Shown one piece after another: positions 5,334 through 6,036 of a stretch of DNA of 6,036 nucleotides. Each line of letters begins with the position of its first letter. The stretch's first letter is position 1. The position numbers were made by a program, and so were the translations under genes. The notes beneath the pieces are model-generated. The model was given only the letters and a program-made list of their open reading frames with translations. It had not been told where the DNA came from and made no database searches. Source of the DNA: Rhizobiaceae bacterium (lineage in GTDB: Bacteria > Pseudomonadota > Alphaproteobacteria > Rhizobiales > Rhizobiaceae); contig CAJYRE010000386.1 in the NCBI GenBank assembly GCA_913776675.1, forward strand, positions 1-6,036, written 5' to 3'.

Positions 5334-6036
5334 ATGTTTGATGCGTTGAAAGCGGCATGTGCGGGGTTGTGGTTCACGCTTCGCCGCAGTGCGGGCTTGC
5401 TCTATATTGCCGTATCGTGGCCGTTTCGGGCGCGTCAAGGCGAGGCAGGCATGCGCCGTCTGGTGTTTCGCGGTGGCGTGGCGCTGATGGTGCTGCTGTT
5501 GCTGGCAGCCTATGGGCAATTTCTGTGGCGTACACAGGTTTGGTATGGGTTTGATCCAGAATTTGCCAAGGCCTATGGTTTTGCCGATCGCAAGGTGGCG
5601 GCTGGCCAGCAGATCCCTGAGAAGCCCGGAACCTGTCAGAATTCCGCCATCGTTACCAGCATTGCTGATCTGACCGATGCCAATGTGAATCAGAACATCT
5701 GGGTCTCCTCCACCCTTCTGTATAAAATGGGCCTGTTTGGCCTGAGCTGGGATGATACGCCGTTTTTTGATAACAAGGCGTCCTTCCAGCGGGGTGTCAA
5801 TCAAGTGGCGCGGCGCGTTGCGATTGAACTGGCCGATAATCTTGGCCGTGTACGCGGTACGTCCGGCATCAACAGCGATTTGCAGGAAGCCCGCGGCAAT
5901 ATCCAGTTTGATGAAAGCACCTGGTATTTTGGCCTGAATCCGTTTGGTTTCAAAACGCCCACACCGAGCTATTACCGCTCTGCCATCACCAGTTGGCGCA
6001 AGTTCAATTCGGATCTGGAAACCTGCAAGGCAGTGT
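5334..6036 (+). CDS. DUF2333-family membrane-anchored protein, N-terminal part (3' end beyond window)
   Basis: The frame is open from ATG 5334 to the window edge (234 full codons). The start is supported by AGGAGGT 7 bases upstream. The first ~40 residues are basic and amphipathic (MFDALKAACAGLWFTLRRSA...). They are followed by one clear membrane segment at about 47-64 (GGVALMVLLLLAAYGQFL), consistent with a signal anchor that puts the rest in the periplasm. The soluble part contains LSWDDTPFFDNKASFQRG (137-154). This matches my recollection of the conserved block of DUF2333, a family of proteobacterial proteins with no assigned function. The following region (RRVAIELADNLGRVRGT, then NIQFDESTWYFG) is also in keeping with that family. 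No catalytic motif is recognisable. It appears to be transcribed on its own, away from leuA. The family assignment rests on a motif and is moderately sure; the function is unknown. Confidence 0.75.
   Translation, partial: MFDALKAACAGLWFTLRRSAGLLYIAVSWPFRARQGEAGMRRLVFRGGVALMVLLLLAAYGQFLWRTQVWYGFDPEFAKAYGFADRKVAAGQQIPEKPGTCQNSAIVTSIADLTDANVNQNIWVSSTLLYKMGLFGLSWDDTPFFDNKASFQRGVNQVARRVAIELADNLGRVRGTSGINSDLQEARGNIQFDESTWYFGLNPFGFKTPTPSYYRSAITSWRKFNSDLETCKAV

Noticed and set aside
5111..5341. A 76-codon open frame on the plus strand
   Set aside because: It runs through the RIME-like repeat and over the Shine-Dalgarno site of the next gene, so it is a by-product of the repeat sequence, not a gene.

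Overview
The window looks like a chromosomal segment of an alphaproteobacterium of the Rhizobiaceae (Agrobacterium / Allorhizobium / Rhizobium group). Three things suggest this: the rhizobial-style flagellin C-terminus, two copies of a two-palindrome intergenic repeat that fits the Rhizobium-specific intergenic mosaic element (RIME) class, and a long-form LeuA preceded by an attenuator-like leader. All recognisable genes are on the + strand. No tRNA, rRNA, CRISPR array, insertion sequence or transposase is visible.

Layout: (1) 1-548, the 3' end of a flagellin gene. (2) 549-823, an intergenic gap with a weak hairpin and a possible decayed RIME half. (3) 824-1408, a divergent ClpP-family peptidase with an intact Ser-His-Asp triad, closed by a perfect intrinsic terminator. 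(4) 1541-1648, RIME-like copy A. (5) 1739-2947, a BenE-family benzoate/H+ symporter. (6) 2936-3253, the leuA control region: a promoter inside the end of benE, a short leader gene starting where transcription should start, a run of four Leu codons, and two mutually exclusive stems. (7) 3254-4960, leuA (2-isopropylmalate synthase, long class) with a strong terminator. (8) 4961-5333, an intergenic region with a second long hairpin, RIME-like copy B and a possible promoter. (9) 5334-6036, the 5' part of a DUF2333-family membrane-anchored protein cut off by the window edge.

The genes do not form one operon or pathway. They look like separate transcription units (motility, proteolysis, aromatic acid uptake, leucine synthesis, unknown envelope protein) divided by terminators and repeats. 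The most informative item is the leuA leader. It appears to encode a 41-residue leucine-rich peptide on a leaderless mRNA and is arranged like a transcription attenuator. I see no sign of a wholly new multi-gene system. The leader, the altered docking surface of the ClpP paralogue and the long hairpin after leuA deserve the closest look.
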